DNA of 64,000 nucleotides from Paraburkholderia tagetis (GTDB taxonomy: Bacteria > Pseudomonadota > Gammaproteobacteria > Burkholderiales > Burkholderiaceae): NCBI RefSeq assembly GCF_022213065.1, contig NZ_JAKLJA010000003.1, forward strand, positions 62,001-126,000. The letters are read 5' to 3'. Within the stretch, counting starts at the first letter, position 1. Each line of letters begins with the position of its first letter. The notes below the pieces were generated by a model that was given only the letters and a program-made list of their open reading frames with translations, did no database searches and had not been told where the DNA came from. Both the position numbers and the translations under genes were made by a program. This document shows, piece by piece, positions 37,382-46,318 of this stretch.

Positions 37382-38389
37382 TCATGCCTCGTCGAACTTG
37401 CGTTCGACCTTCAGCGGCGGCGCCCAGGCGGGCATCGCGGCGTCCTGTTCGTCGGTGGTCAGGCCGGGCACGCCGTGCACCGGATTGCCGAGCATCGGGA
37501 AGCCGAGCTTCTCGCGCGACTCGTAGTACGACTGCGCGACGCTGCGCGAAAGGGCGCGAATGCGGCCGATGTACGCCGCGCGCTCCGTCACGGAGATCGC
37601 GCCGCGCGCGTCGAGCAGGTTGAACGTGTGGCCGGCCTTGAGCACGAGCTCGTAGGCGGGCAGCGCGAGCTGCAGATCGATCATGCGCTTCGCTTCGCTC
37701 TCGTACGCGTTGAAGAACGTGAACAGCAGGTCGACGTTCGCGTGCTCGAAGTTGTACGTGGACTGCTCGACTTCGTTCTGGTGATAGACGTCGCCGTAAG
37801 TGAGGCGGCGCAGCTCGGGGCCGTTCGGGCCTTCCTCTTCCCATTCGGTCCAGATGAGGTCGTAGACGTTCTCGACCTTTTGCAGATACATCGCGAGGCG
37901 CTCGAGGCCGTAGGTGATTTCGCCGAGCACCGGCTTGCAGTCGATCCCGCCCACTTGCTGGAAGTACGTGAACTGCGTGACTTCCATGCCGTTCAACCAC
38001 ACTTCCCAGCCGAGGCCCCAGGCGCCGAGCGTGGGGTTCTCCCAGTCGTCCTCGACGAAGCGCACGTCGTTTTGCTTCAGGTCGAAGCCGAGTGCTTCGA
38101 GCGAGCCGAGGTACAGGTCGAGGATGTTTTCCGGCGCGGGCTTGAGCACCACCTGGTACTGGTAGTAGTGCTGCAGGCGGTTCGGGTTTTCGCCGTAGCG
38201 GCCGTCCTTCGGGCGGCGCGAGGGCTGCACGTAGGCCGCGCGCCACGGCTCGGGGCCGATCGCGCGCAGGAAGGTATGGACGTGCGAGGTGCCGGCGCCG
38301 ACTTCCATGTCGATCGGCTGGAGCAGCGCGCAGCCCTGCTTGTCCCAGTAAGACTGGAGCGTCAGGATGATTTGCTGAAACGTGAGCAT
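37382..38389 (-). CDS. glyQ: Glycyl-tRNA synthetase alpha subunit
   Basis: 335 residues, slightly longer than E. coli GlyQ because of a C-terminal extension ([18 protein letters not shown]). Class II synthetase catalytic subunit with [34 protein letters not shown] and [21 protein letters not shown]. Binds glycine and ATP and works with GlyS. A 296-bp gap separates it from the lnt gene upstream on the same strand; in it I see no gene and no clear hairpin. Confidence 0.97.
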   Translation of the reverse strand: MLTFQQIILTLQSYWDKQGCALLQPIDMEVGAGTSHVHTFLRAIGPEPWRAAYVQPSRRPKDGRYGENPNRLQHYYQYQVVLKPAPENILDLYLGSLEALGFDLKQNDVRFVEDDWENPTLGAWGLGWEVWLNGMEVTQFTYFQQVGGIDCKPVLGEITYGLERLAMYLQKVENVYDLIWTEWEEEGPNGPELRRLTYGDVYHQNEVEQSTYNFEHANVDLLFTFFNAYESEAKRMIDLQLALPAYELVLKAGHTFNLLDARGAISVTERAAYIGRIRALSRSVAQSYYESREKLGFPMLGNPVHGVPGLTTDEQDAAMPAWAPPLKVERKFDEA

Positions 38390-38685
38390 GTGTGCCTGCA
38401 GTGTCTTTTAGGGCGAACGGCGTGGGCTGCGGCGGCAAGGGCGGCCACGCGCGGCCAGGTATGGCATTGTGCGCATGGTGGCGTTCCTTGCGTGCCGCGG
38501 TCCCGGCCCCCGGTCAGGAGGGGCGGCCCGGTGCTAAAACGTTGAATTTTACCGGATTGGCGCGGCGTTGAGACCGGTGCGGGGTTCCGAGGGGATTTCG
38601 GTGTTGACGACGTGTCGCAGCGGCATCGCCTGGCGGTGCTGTGATGAAGACGCAGCAGCCGCGCCCGGCGCTGCCGCTTCGCGCG

Positions 38686-40452
38686 TCATCGACCCTTCTT
38701 GCGCCCCGGCCGGCCCGGCCCGAACGCGAAGCCGAACGCCAGCAACAGCAGCGACACGGCGATCACCGTGTTGTTGCCGCTCGTCACGTAGGGCGTGAAG
38801 CCCTGTGTGCCTTCCACGCGCACGTCGAGCGAGCCAACGGTGAAGGCGGGCAGGCGCGCGATGACGTTGCCGTGCGCGTCGATGGCGGCGGTCGCACCCG
38901 TGTTGGTTGCGCGCAGCATCGGCCGGCCCGTTTCGAGCGAGCGCATGCGCGCGATTTGCAGATGCTGGTCGAGCGCGATCGTGTCGCCGAACCAGGCAAG
39001 GTTCGTCGAATTGATGAGGATGCCCGGCGAGGTTGGGTTCTCGCGCACGGTGCGCGCGATCTCTTCGCCGAAAATGTCCTCGTAGCAGATATCGACGGCC
39101 ACCGGCTGGTTATGCACGAGGAACGGCGGCTGCACGGGTGCGCCGCGCGCGAAGTCGCCGAGCGGGATGCTCATGAGATTCACGAACCAGCGGAAGCCCC
39201 ACGGCACGAATTCGCCGAAGGGCACGAGGTGGTGTTTGTCGTAGCGGTACAGGCCGTTCTGGCCGGGCGTGATGCCGAACAGGCTGTTGGTGTAGTCGAC
39301 CACGCGCCGGTCCGGCGTGATCGTGCCGCCCACGGCGCCGAACAGGATCGCGGTGCCGGTGCCGTCGGCGAACGCGCGGATATCGCGGCCGAACTTCTCG
39401 GGTATTTCCTGCATCAGTACGGGAATCGCGGTCTCGGGCGTGACGACGAGGTCGGCGGGCTTTTCGGTGATGAGCTTCTGGAATTCGGCGAGCGAGTCCA
39501 CGAAGCCGGATTCGGAGAACTTCATCTCCTGCTTCACGTTGCCTTGCAGGAGGCGCACGTTCAGCGGCGCGTTTTCGGGGTGCGTCCAGTTGACGAGCGG
39601 CAGCAGCAAGCCCGCGGCGATCGCGGCCACGGCGGCTACCGCGGCCACAGCGGGCGTGGCCATGCCGCCGCGCGGCGCGCGGCCGGCCGATGACACCGGC
39701 GACACGGGCGGTGTGGACGCATCCGGGCGCGCCTTGCGCATGTGCACGAGCGCCTGCACGATCAGCGCCGCAACGAGTGCGAGCATCCAGCCTACGCCAT
39801 AGACGCCGACGATCGGCGCAAATCCGGCGAGCGGCCCGTCCACCTGCGCGTAGCCGCTGGACAGCCACGGAAAGCCCGTGAAGACGTAGCCGCGCGCCCA
39901 TTCGCCGAGGGCCCACGCGCTCGCGAATGCGAAAACGCCATGCCATGTCGGCGAAAACGGCAGGCGGTCAGCCTTTGATCGATCAAGACCGTTGCTCGCA
40001 TGTCCCGCGCAGAACGACCAGACGAGCGCGGCGAGCGCCGGATAGAGGCCGAGGTAAAGCGAAAAGAGCACGAGCGCCGTGCCCGCGAGCACGGCGGGCA
40101 TGCCGCCATAGACGTGCATGCTCACGTAGAGCCACCAGACGCCGCTCACGAAGTTGCCGAAGCCGAACGCCCAGCCGGTGAAGAGTGCGCTCTTCCAGCC
40201 TGTGGTGCGCGTGAGCCAGAAGTAAAAGCCCGCGAAGATCGCGATTTCGAGCCAGCCGCCGTGCGGCGTGGGCGCGAACGAGAGCGTGTTGAGCGCGCCC
40301 AGTGCGGCGGCAGCCAGGTAGTGCCAGACGGGCAGGGCGCGACGCGCCACGGCGCTGCTTGCCGTAGTCGCGGTAGTCGCAGTCGTCACGGTAGTTGCGC
40401 TGTCTGCGGCGCGCGCGCCATCGCGCGTGCGGGAATCGATCGGTTCGGCCAT
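38686..40452 (-). CDS. lnt: Apolipoprotein N-acyltransferase Lnt
   Basis: 588 residues from the ATG at 40452; GTG 40524 would add 24. N-terminal bundle of about seven membrane helices (about 45-240), then a periplasmic nitrilase-like domain with the catalytic triad: Glu in VVTPETAIPV, Lys in YDKHHLVPFGEF, and Cys in VDICYEDIFGEE, and a last helix near the C-terminus. Lnt adds the third acyl chain to lipoproteins at the inner membrane. Residues about 20-35 are a Thr/Ala low-complexity run encoded by 9-bp DNA repeats. A Ser/Gly-rich linker lies between the last bundle helices. corC lies upstream on the same strand. Confidence 0.95.
   Translation of the reverse strand: MAEPIDSRTRDGARAADSATTVTTATTATTASSAVARRALPVWHYLAAAALGALNTLSFAPTPHGGWLEIAIFAGFYFWLTRTTGWKSALFTGWAFGFGNFVSGVWWLYVSMHVYGGMPAVLAGTALVLFSLYLGLYPALAALVWSFCAGHASNGLDRSKADRLPFSPTWHGVFAFASAWALGEWARGYVFTGFPWLSSGYAQVDGPLAGFAPIVGVYGVGWMLALVAALIVQALVHMRKARPDASTPPVSPVSSAGRAPRGGMATPAVAAVAAVAAIAAGLLLPLVNWTHPENAPLNVRLLQGNVKQEMKFSESGFVDSLAEFQKLITEKPADLVVTPETAIPVLMQEIPEKFGRDIRAFADGTGTAILFGAVGGTITPDRRVVDYTNSLFGITPGQNGLYRYDKHHLVPFGEFVPWGFRWFVNLMSIPLGDFARGAPVQPPFLVHNQPVAVDICYEDIFGEEIARTVRENPTSPGILINSTNLAWFGDTIALDQHLQIARMRSLETGRPMLRATNTGATAAIDAHGNVIARLPAFTVGSLDVRVEGTQGFTPYVTSGNNTVIAVSLLLLAFGFAFGPGRPGRKKGR
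40364..40399. repeat. 9-bp degenerate tandem repeat inside the lnt N-terminus
   Basis: Four GTAGTCGCG-like units in a row (two nearly perfect, two degenerate), read on the minus strand as a Thr-Thr-Ala-type run before the first membrane helix. Confidence 0.7.
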
Positions 40453-40616
40453 GGATGTGCTTGGGCGCTGCAGTCCGACTGCAGGGGCGCTCGGGGCGCG
40501 GGTTGTAAAACGTTCGCTGCGCACGCCGTGCGCGCAGCGAGCGCAACGATAGCATTTTCGCGCGTCGGTATTGTGTGGCGTCGGGGCAAGCGCTTGGGGC
40601 CCGATCCCGCGTCGCT

Positions 40617-40646
40617 CAGGTTGCCTCAGGTTTCCTCAGGTTGCCT
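40617..40646. repeat. 10-bp imperfect triple repeat upstream of lnt
   Basis: CAGGTTGCCT, CAGGTTTCCT and CAGGTTGCCT in direct succession, between the corC terminator and the lnt start. Confidence 0.75.
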
Positions 40647-40660
40647 ATGGCACTTATGCC

Positions 40661-40692
40661 ACCAAGCAAAACGCCGGCCCGCAGGCCGGCGT
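40661..40692 (-). terminator. Rho-independent terminator after corC
   Basis: On the minus strand ACGCCGGCC and GGCCGGCGT pair perfectly (nine bases, TGCG loop) and are followed by TTTTGCTTGG, 37 bp after the corC stop. This suggests corC is not simply co-transcribed with lnt downstream, or that read-through is limited. Confidence 0.8.
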
Positions 40693-40728
40693 CGTTCGAT
40701 GCGCGCGATGATGGTAGCGCGCGGGGCG

Positions 40729-41622
40729 TCAGGTTCCCGGCGGTTGCAGCGCCGCTTCGCGCTGTCCCGCAAGCGGGTCGCGGCGCACGAGCAGCATGTG
40801 CACCTGGCGCGCGTCGGCGCGCAGCACCTCGAAGATCAGGTCGTCGATGCGCACCTTTTCGCTGCGATGCGGTACATGCCCGAATTGATGCGTGACGAAG
40901 CCGCCGATGGTGTCGACTTCCTCGTCCGGGAAATGGGTGCCGAACGCCTCGTTGAACTGCTCGATCTCCGTGAGCGCGCGCACGCGGAAACGCCCGTCGG
41001 GCGAGGCGATGATGTTGCCGCTTTCCTCGTCGAAGTCGTATTCGTCCTCGATGTCGCCGACGATCTGCTCGAGCACGTCCTCGATCGTGATGAGGCCGGC
41101 CACGCCGCCGTATTCGTCCACGACGATGGCGATGTGATTGCGGTTCTGGCGAAAGTCGTGGAGCAGCACGTTCAGGCGCTTGGACTCGGGGATGAACACG
41201 GCCGGGCGCAGCATGCCGCGCACGTCGAATTCCTCTTCGGCGTAGTAGCGCAGCAGGTCCTTGGCCAGCAGCACGCCGATCACGTTGTCGCGGTTGCCCT
41301 CGTAGACCGGATAGCGCGAGTGTGCCTTGTCCAGCACGAAGGGGATGAATTCGTCGGGGGTCTCGGCGATGTTGATCGCATCCATCTGGGCGCGCGGCAC
41401 CATGATGTCGCGGGCGCAGAGTTCGGACACCTGGAATACGCCTTCGATCATCGAAAGCGAATCGGCGTCGATCAGATTGCGCGCGTGCGCGTCCTGGAGG
41501 ATTTCGAGAAGCTCGCTGCGCGAGTCGGGCTCGGGCGAGATGAAGTCGGTCAGCCGCTCGAGAAGAGAGCGCTTTTCCTGCGGTTTGCCGGTTTGTCGTC
41601 GACTGGGATAAGAGTCGTTCAT
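40729..41622 (-). CDS. corC: CBS-domain magnesium/cobalt efflux protein CorC family
   Basis: 297 residues from the ATG at 41622 (MNDSYPSRRQTGKPQEK); upstream in-frame codons lack conservation. Two CBS domains (about 70-190; ARDIMVPRAQMDAI and VDEYGGVAGLITIEDVLEQIVGDIEDEYD) and a C-terminal CorC/HlyC transporter-associated domain (about 205-285). It lacks the N-terminal membrane domain, as in the short YbeX/CorC type. Linked to Mg/Co homeostasis and, in E. coli, sits with ybeY, ybeZ and lnt. Here the lipoprotein trio and chaC separate it from ybeY. Confidence 0.92.
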   Translation of the reverse strand: MNDSYPSRRQTGKPQEKRSLLERLTDFISPEPDSRSELLEILQDAHARNLIDADSLSMIEGVFQVSELCARDIMVPRAQMDAINIAETPDEFIPFVLDKAHSRYPVYEGNRDNVIGVLLAKDLLRYYAEEEFDVRGMLRPAVFIPESKRLNVLLHDFRQNRNHIAIVVDEYGGVAGLITIEDVLEQIVGDIEDEYDFDEESGNIIASPDGRFRVRALTEIEQFNEAFGTHFPDEEVDTIGGFVTHQFGHVPHRSEKVRIDDLIFEVLRADARQVHMLLVRRDPLAGQREAALQPPGT

Positions 41623-42036
41623 GGTGGTGCGCTCGGGGCCTCTTGATGGCTGGGCGCGCTGTTGCGGATAGGAAAGGATACAACATGCGTGTGGCGCGCC
41701 CGTGTAGGGCATGCCCGCAGCCCCATCCTAACGCAGATGCGGGGCGCCGGGGGGCGCACGGGTTAGCGGCGCGGTCTTCTTGCGCAACGGGCCGTGGCGA
41801 CGGCGCTGGCATGCGGTAACGACCGCCGATGGGCTTGCCATATATCGCCAACTTTCGGGTTTCAGATTTGGATGATTTCCGCGTTGAGTTTGATGGACGT
41901 CGTCCGCAGCGGACTGTTTGACATTTTCCTTTCAGCGAAAGGGCTCTAATTCGCATCTTTGCGCGGAACCCAACATCGTTCTGCGCGTCGTTGGCCGGGA
42001 AAGCGGTCCGGCATCAGGTGCGTAAGGAGACTCATT
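41623..42036. promoter_or_regulatory. Divergent region between corC and the lipoprotein trio
   Basis: No gene supported. It includes the palindrome GTCCGC-A-GCGGAC (41902-41914) directly followed by a consensus -35 hexamer TTGACA (41918-41923); a TATAAT-like TCTAAT lies at 41945-41950, but the 21-bp spacer is too long for a normal sigma-70 promoter. AAGGAGA at 42024-42030 is the ribosome site of the first lipoprotein gene. Confidence 0.4.
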
Positions 42037-42744
42037 TTGCAGGTGTTATCGAAGAAGCGTGCGAAGCAATGCGCGGCATGGCTCGTACCGCCCGTGTTCG
42101 TTATTTTGGCCGGCTGTGCGACCGAAGCGTCGCGCACGCTGCCCGTGCCGGAAGTGGCGGCCGCGCGCACGCCCTACGCGGGCAAACCCGTGCCGGTCGC
42201 TGTCGGCAAGTTCGACAACCGCTCGAGCTACATGCGCGGCATTTTCACAGACGGCATCGACCGCCTGGGCGGCCAGGCCAAAACCATTCTGATCACGGCG
42301 CTCCAGCAAAGCGGGCGCTTCAATGTGCTCGACCGGGACAACCTCGACGAAATCCACCGGGAATCCGGTTTCACGAAGCAGGCGCAGGCAGTGAAAGGCG
42401 CGCGCTACATCCTCACTGGCGACGTGACCGAATTTGGCCGCAAGGAAGTCGGCGACCAGCAGCTGTTCGGCATTCTCGGGCGCGGCAAGAGTCAGGTGGC
42501 GTACGCAAAGGTGAGCCTCAACGTGGTCGATACGGTCACGTCAGAGGTCGTGGCCTCGGCGCAAGGCGCGGGCGAATACAGCCTGTCGAGCCGCGAAGTG
42601 ATCGGTTTTGGCGGCACCTCGGGCTACGACTCGACGCTCAACGGCAAGGTGCTCGACCTTGCAATCCAGGAGGCCGTCAACCGCCTCGCCGAACGCGTCG
42701 ACGCGGGCGCGCTGGCCGCCGTTGGGCCGGCCCCTGTGAAGTGA
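42037..42744 (+). CDS. CsgG/HfaB-family outer-membrane lipoprotein
   Basis: 235 residues from TTG 42037, chosen because AAGGAGA lies six bases upstream; the start gives a lipoprotein signal with VILAGC (Cys27). The mature part matches the CsgG family: VAVGKFDNRSSYMRGIFTDGIDRLGGQAK, LITALQQSGRFNVLDRDNL, ARYILTGDVTEFG and a C-terminal GGTSGYDSTL-NGKVLDLAIQEAVNRL. CsgG forms the curli secretion pore, but no curli subunit genes are nearby. It is followed by DUF4810 and DUF799 lipoprotein genes, a conserved trio in proteobacteria with no settled function. Confidence 0.88.
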   Translation: MQVLSKKRAKQCAAWLVPPVFVILAGCATEASRTLPVPEVAAARTPYAGKPVPVAVGKFDNRSSYMRGIFTDGIDRLGGQAKTILITALQQSGRFNVLDRDNLDEIHRESGFTKQAQAVKGARYILTGDVTEFGRKEVGDQQLFGILGRGKSQVAYAKVSLNVVDTVTSEVVASAQGAGEYSLSSREVIGFGGTSGYDSTLNGKVLDLAIQEAVNRLAERVDAGALAAVGPAPVK

Positions 42745-42795
42745 CGGTGGCGGAAACCAACGGAAATCAATCCGGTTAGAACAGAAGACACACTC

Positions 42796-43176
42796 ATGAC
42801 AAAAACCATCATCACGCGGCGGCCCGCCGGCGTGCCGCTCGGCGTCGCATTGGCTGTCGTTGGCGCGCTGCTTGCCGGCTGCGCGACGCGCTCGCAACCC
42901 ACGCTCTATCAATGGGACGCCTATCAGCCGCAGGTCTACGCGTATTTGAAAGGGCAGACGAGCCCCGATGAGCAGATCGGGGCGCTCGAGCAAGCCCTTC
43001 AACAGATTCGCGCGAAGGGCAACCGGCCTCCGCCCGGCTTCCATGCCCACCTCGGCTCGCTCTATGCGAGCGCGGGCAAGGGCCAGCAGGCGCAGCAGGA
43101 ACTGCTTGCAGAAAAGGAAGCCTTCCCAGAGTCGTCCGCATACATGGACTTTTTGCTGAAGAACCTCTCGAAGTAG
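42796..43176 (+). CDS. DUF4810 lipoprotein
   Basis: 126 residues with a lipoprotein signal ending in LLAGC (Cys29). The mature sequence PTLYQWDAYQPQVYAYLKG and GFHAHLGSLYASAGKGQQAQQELLAEKEAFPESSAYMDFL fits DUF4810; the middle resembles one helical tetratricopeptide-like hairpin. It has no known activity. It is the second gene of the CsgG-DUF4810-DUF799 trio, 51 bp after the first and 10 bp before the third. Confidence 0.85.
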   Translation: MTKTIITRRPAGVPLGVALAVVGALLAGCATRSQPTLYQWDAYQPQVYAYLKGQTSPDEQIGALEQALQQIRAKGNRPPPGFHAHLGSLYASAGKGQQAQQELLAEKEAFPESSAYMDFLLKNLSK

Positions 43177-43186
43177 GCGCGCCATC

Positions 43187-43867
43187 ATGCTCAAATTTTC
43201 GATACTGAAATGCCTGCCGGTGCTCGCGGTTTGCGCGCTGCTCGCCGCGTGCGTGGGGCCGCAGAAACAAACCGCCGGCTACGATTACACCGCGTTCAAG
43301 AGCGCGAAGCCGCGCTCGATTCTCGTGCTGCCGCCGCTGAACGAGACCGTCGATGTGAATGCCACGAACGGCATGCTCTCGCAGATGACGATGCCGCTCG
43401 CGGAGTCCGGCTATTACGTGCTGCCCGTCGCCGAAGTGGCGGAGACGTTCCGCCAGAACGGCATATCGCTACCCGTGGAGATGCAGGCTACATCGCCGAA
43501 GAAGCTGCGTGAGATCTTCGGCGCGGATGCGGTGCTCTACACGAAGGTCACGCAGTACGGCTCGGTCTATCGGGTGGTTGACAGCAGCACGGTCGTCACG
43601 GCGACAGCGAAGCTCGTCAGCCTCGGCACGGGCGATGTGCTTTGGCAAGGCGGCGCGAGCGCCAACGGCAAGGAACTCGGCAACGTGGACTTCGGCAGCG
43701 GCAGCATCATCGGCATGATGGTGCAGGCGGCGGTCAAGCAGGTGGCGCATTCGCTCGCCGACAAAAGCCAGGAGGTGGCGGGGCTGACGAGCCAGAGGCT
43801 CTTGTCCGCAGGGCAGCCGAACGGTCTGCTCTATGGCCCGCATTCGCCGAAGTACGGCAGCGATTGA
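43187..43867 (+). CDS. DUF799 (GNA1162-type) lipoprotein
   Basis: 226 residues, lipoprotein signal ending in LLAAC (Cys22). The sequence RSILVLPPLNETVDVNATNGMLSQMTMPLAESGYYVLPVAEVAETFRQNG matches DUF799, the family of the Neisseria antigen GNA1162. Its fold resembles the periplasmic TolB-N/CsgG-like type. Third gene of the trio; it ends 27 bp from the convergent chaC gene. GC-rich hairpin arms (CGCGCGCT / AGCGCGCG) at 43888-43910 could end transcription from either side. Confidence 0.88.
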   Translation: MLKFSILKCLPVLAVCALLAACVGPQKQTAGYDYTAFKSAKPRSILVLPPLNETVDVNATNGMLSQMTMPLAESGYYVLPVAEVAETFRQNGISLPVEMQATSPKKLREIFGADAVLYTKVTQYGSVYRVVDSSTVVTATAKLVSLGTGDVLWQGGASANGKELGNVDFGSGSIIGMMVQAAVKQVAHSLADKSQEVAGLTSQRLLSAGQPNGLLYGPHSPKYGSD

Positions 43868-43894
43868 ACCTGTCGCTGTGAACCGGGCGCGCGC

Positions 43895-44632
43895 TCACGC
43901 GCAGCGCGCGAGCAGCCTCTCCAGCGCCCGGTCGGGCATGCCGCTTTCGCGCAGGGCTTCCACGGTGCGCCGCACGTAGTCGAGCGTCGTGCCGTAGCGG
44001 CCTGTGGCGCAGCCGAACACCTGGCGCACCGTGTCTTCGCCGAGCTTGCCGGTGTAGGTCGGCACGTCGCGGCGCATCACGAAGGCGAGCGCCGCGACGC
44101 GCCGGCCATCGGCGAGCGAGCAGGGCAGCCAGGCGGGCCGGTACGAACCCATCGGCATTTCGCGGCGCCAGAGCGCTTCAAGGTGCGGCATCACGCCATC
44201 GGCGGCCAGGCGAAAGGCCACGCCGGCGCATGAGCCGCCACGATCGAGCGCGAGCACGAGGCCCGGCTGCTCGGGCGTGCCGCGATTCACGCGCGACCAG
44301 AGATACAACCCGCGATGGTAGCCGTGCACGCGCGAACGCACGTTTTCGATGGTTGGCAGGCCGGGGTTCCAGATCAGCGAGCCATAGCCGAACAGCCAGA
44401 TGTCGCTCGTGCCGTCCCAATGCTGGAGCGTGCAGCCGAGCGAGGCGCGCAATTCGTCTTCGGTGAGCAGGCGCGACTCGCCTAGCGACGGCGGATAGCC
44501 AGGGCAAGGCAGCACGGCGGCACCAGAGGGCGTTCCGCCCGCGCCGCCAGAGGGCGCTCCACCAGAGGGCGCTCCGCTTTCCACCAGCGGTTCTGAAACA
44601 TCACCGGAATCGTTCGCGCGCTTGTCGTTCAT
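43895..44632 (-). CDS. ChaC-family gamma-glutamylcyclotransferase
   Basis: 245 residues. The substrate-binding motif FGYGSLIWNPG (about residues 80-90), YHRGLYLWS and GRYGTTLDYVRRTVEAL match ChaC proteins, which split glutathione into 5-oxoproline and Cys-Gly. The catalytic Glu is expected in the LEALWRREM region. The first 45 or so residues are a Gly/Ser/Pro low-complexity run (GAPSGGAPSGG) made by DNA repeats, so the functional start may be later. It lies 33 bp after ybeY on the same strand. Confidence 0.88.
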   Translation of the reverse strand: MNDKRANDSGDVSEPLVESGAPSGGAPSGGAGGTPSGAAVLPCPGYPPSLGESRLLTEDELRASLGCTLQHWDGTSDIWLFGYGSLIWNPGLPTIENVRSRVHGYHRGLYLWSRVNRGTPEQPGLVLALDRGGSCAGVAFRLAADGVMPHLEALWRREMPMGSYRPAWLPCSLADGRRVAALAFVMRRDVPTYTGKLGEDTVRQVFGCATGRYGTTLDYVRRTVEALRESGMPDRALERLLARCA

Positions 44633-44665
44633 ATCTGACCGGGTCGGGCGGAAAGGGGCGTGGCC

Positions 44666-45127
44666 TTACTTGTACGGGGCGGGAAAGCCGAGCGAGTTGA
44701 GGACTTCGGTTTCGATGCCTTCCATCTCTTCGGCTTCGGCGTCGTCCTCGTGATCGTAGCCTTGTGCGTGCAGCGTGCCGTGCACGAGCAGGTGCGCGTA
44801 GTGCGACGAAAGCGGTTTGCCCTGCTCGGCGGCTTCCTTCTCCACCACCGGGCAGCAGAGGATCAGGTCGCCTGTCACGGGGTCGTCCTCGCTCTCGGCG
44901 TAGGCGAATGTGAGGACGTTGGTCGCGTAGTCCTTGCCGCGATAGGTGCGGTTGAGTGTGCGGCCTTCCTCGGCGTCGACGAAGCGCACGGTCAGCTCGG
45001 CGTCGGCGAAGAGGGCGGCCTTCACCCACGCCGCCACGGTTGCCCGTGGCAGCGCGGCCTTGTGCTCGGGAAACGCCTTCGCGGCGGGGAACTGCACGTT
45101 CAGTTTGAGTTTCGGTGCGCGGGCCAT
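44666..45127 (-). CDS. ybeY: Endoribonuclease YbeY
   Basis: 153 residues. Zinc-binding motif [16 protein letters not shown] (the H-x3-H-x5-H pattern) and [16 protein letters not shown] are diagnostic. YbeY acts in 16S rRNA 3'-end maturation and ribosome quality control. It follows phoH by 33 bp, part of the conserved miaB-phoH-ybeY group. Confidence 0.96.
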   Translation of the reverse strand: MARAPKLKLNVQFPAAKAFPEHKAALPRATVAAWVKAALFADAELTVRFVDAEEGRTLNRTYRGKDYATNVLTFAYAESEDDPVTGDLILCCPVVEKEAAEQGKPLSSHYAHLLVHGTLHAQGYDHEDDAEAEEMEGIETEVLNSLGFPAPYK

Positions 45128-45160
45128 GGTGCGTCGTTGTTTCAGCTCTAGCTTGCGCCT

Positions 45161-46288
45161 TTAGCGCGCGTCGCCGTTGCCTTCGTCTTTCTTCGAGTGC
45201 GCGTCGTAAGCCTCGACGATACGCGCGACGAGCGGATGGCGCACGACGTCCGCGCTCGTGAAGCGCGTGAGCGCGATGCCGCGCACGTTGGCGAGCACCT
45301 GCTGCGCCTCGATCAGCCCGCTCTTGTGGCCGCGCGGCAGGTCCACCTGGGTGGTGTCGCCGGTCACGACGGCTTTCGAGCCGAAGCCGATACGCGTCAA
45401 GAACATCTTCATCTGCTCGGGCGTGGTGTTCTGCGCCTCGTCGAGGATGATGAACGCGTGATTGAGCGTGCGTCCGCGCATGTAGGCGAGCGGCGCAATC
45501 TCGATCATCTGGCGTTCGAACATCTTCGCCGTCTTGTCGAAGCCGAGCAGATCGTAGAGCGCGTCGTACAGCGGACGCAGATACGGGTCGACCTTCTGCG
45601 CGAGATCGCCGGGCAGGAAGCCGAGACGTTCGCCCGCTTCCACGGCCGGACGCGTGAGCACGATGCGCTTGACCTGGTCGCGCTCGAGCGCGTCCACGGC
45701 GCAGGCCACGGCGAGATAGGTCTTGCCCGTGCCCGCCGGCCCGACGCCGAAGGTCACGTCGTGCGAGATGATCTGCTTGAGGTACTCGCGCTGTGCCGGT
45801 GTGCGGCCGCGCAGGTCGGCGCGGCGCGTGTAGAGCTTCGGACCGAGTTCCTCGACGTCGACGCCTTCTCGTGCGGGCTCATCGAACGGGTGATCCGGGT
45901 CGCCCCGGAAGCGCGGATCGATTTCCGTGGCGTCGGCGCCATTGTTGCCGCCGCTGTTTCCACCGCTGTTTCCACGCACGCCGCCATTGCCATTGCCGCG
46001 CGGATCGTTCGCCGGGTTGCCGGGATGCCGTGCTTCGACCAGCGCAAGCTGAATGTCGTCGACGGAAAGCGGATCGCGCGCCTGGTTGTAGAAGTTTTCG
46101 AGCGCGGCGAGCGCGAGTTTCGCGCCGCGACCACGAATCGCAATGCGATGGCCGCGTCGCGCGAGCGTCACGTCGAGCGCCTGCTCGATCTGCCGCAGGT
46201 TTTCGTCGAGCGGGCCGCAGAGATTTGCGAGCCGCGCGTTGTCGTCGCGCGGTGCGTTGAATTCCAGATGCTGCTGATTGGGCTTCAA
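45161..46288 (-). CDS. phoH: PhoH-family ATPase (YbeZ)
   Basis: 375 residues. Walker A GPAGTGKT (Lys189), Walker [17 protein letters not shown] and [12 protein letters not shown] are intact in the C-terminal ATPase domain; the N-terminal 90 residues form the KH-like part. Between them, about residues 96-118, is an Asn/Gly-rich insert ([12 protein letters not shown]) encoded by repeated DNA, longer than the linker in typical relatives. YbeZ partners YbeY in rRNA processing. It follows miaB by 30 bp. Confidence 0.94.
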   Translation of the reverse strand: MKPNQQHLEFNAPRDDNARLANLCGPLDENLRQIEQALDVTLARRGHRIAIRGRGAKLALAALENFYNQARDPLSVDDIQLALVEARHPGNPANDPRGNGNGGVRGNSGGNSGGNNGADATEIDPRFRGDPDHPFDEPAREGVDVEELGPKLYTRRADLRGRTPAQREYLKQIISHDVTFGVGPAGTGKTYLAVACAVDALERDQVKRIVLTRPAVEAGERLGFLPGDLAQKVDPYLRPLYDALYDLLGFDKTAKMFERQMIEIAPLAYMRGRTLNHAFIILDEAQNTTPEQMKMFLTRIGFGSKAVVTGDTTQVDLPRGHKSGLIEAQQVLANVRGIALTRFTSADVVRHPLVARIVEAYDAHSKKDEGNGDAR

Positions 46289-46318
46289 GGTATCAGTGAA
46301 CTCCGTTCAGGCGCCGGC

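Noticed and set aside
42037..43867. Curli secretion operon
   Set aside because: Only a CsgG-like protein is present; no CsgA, CsgB, CsgE or CsgF genes are seen, and DUF4810/DUF799 mark a different trio.
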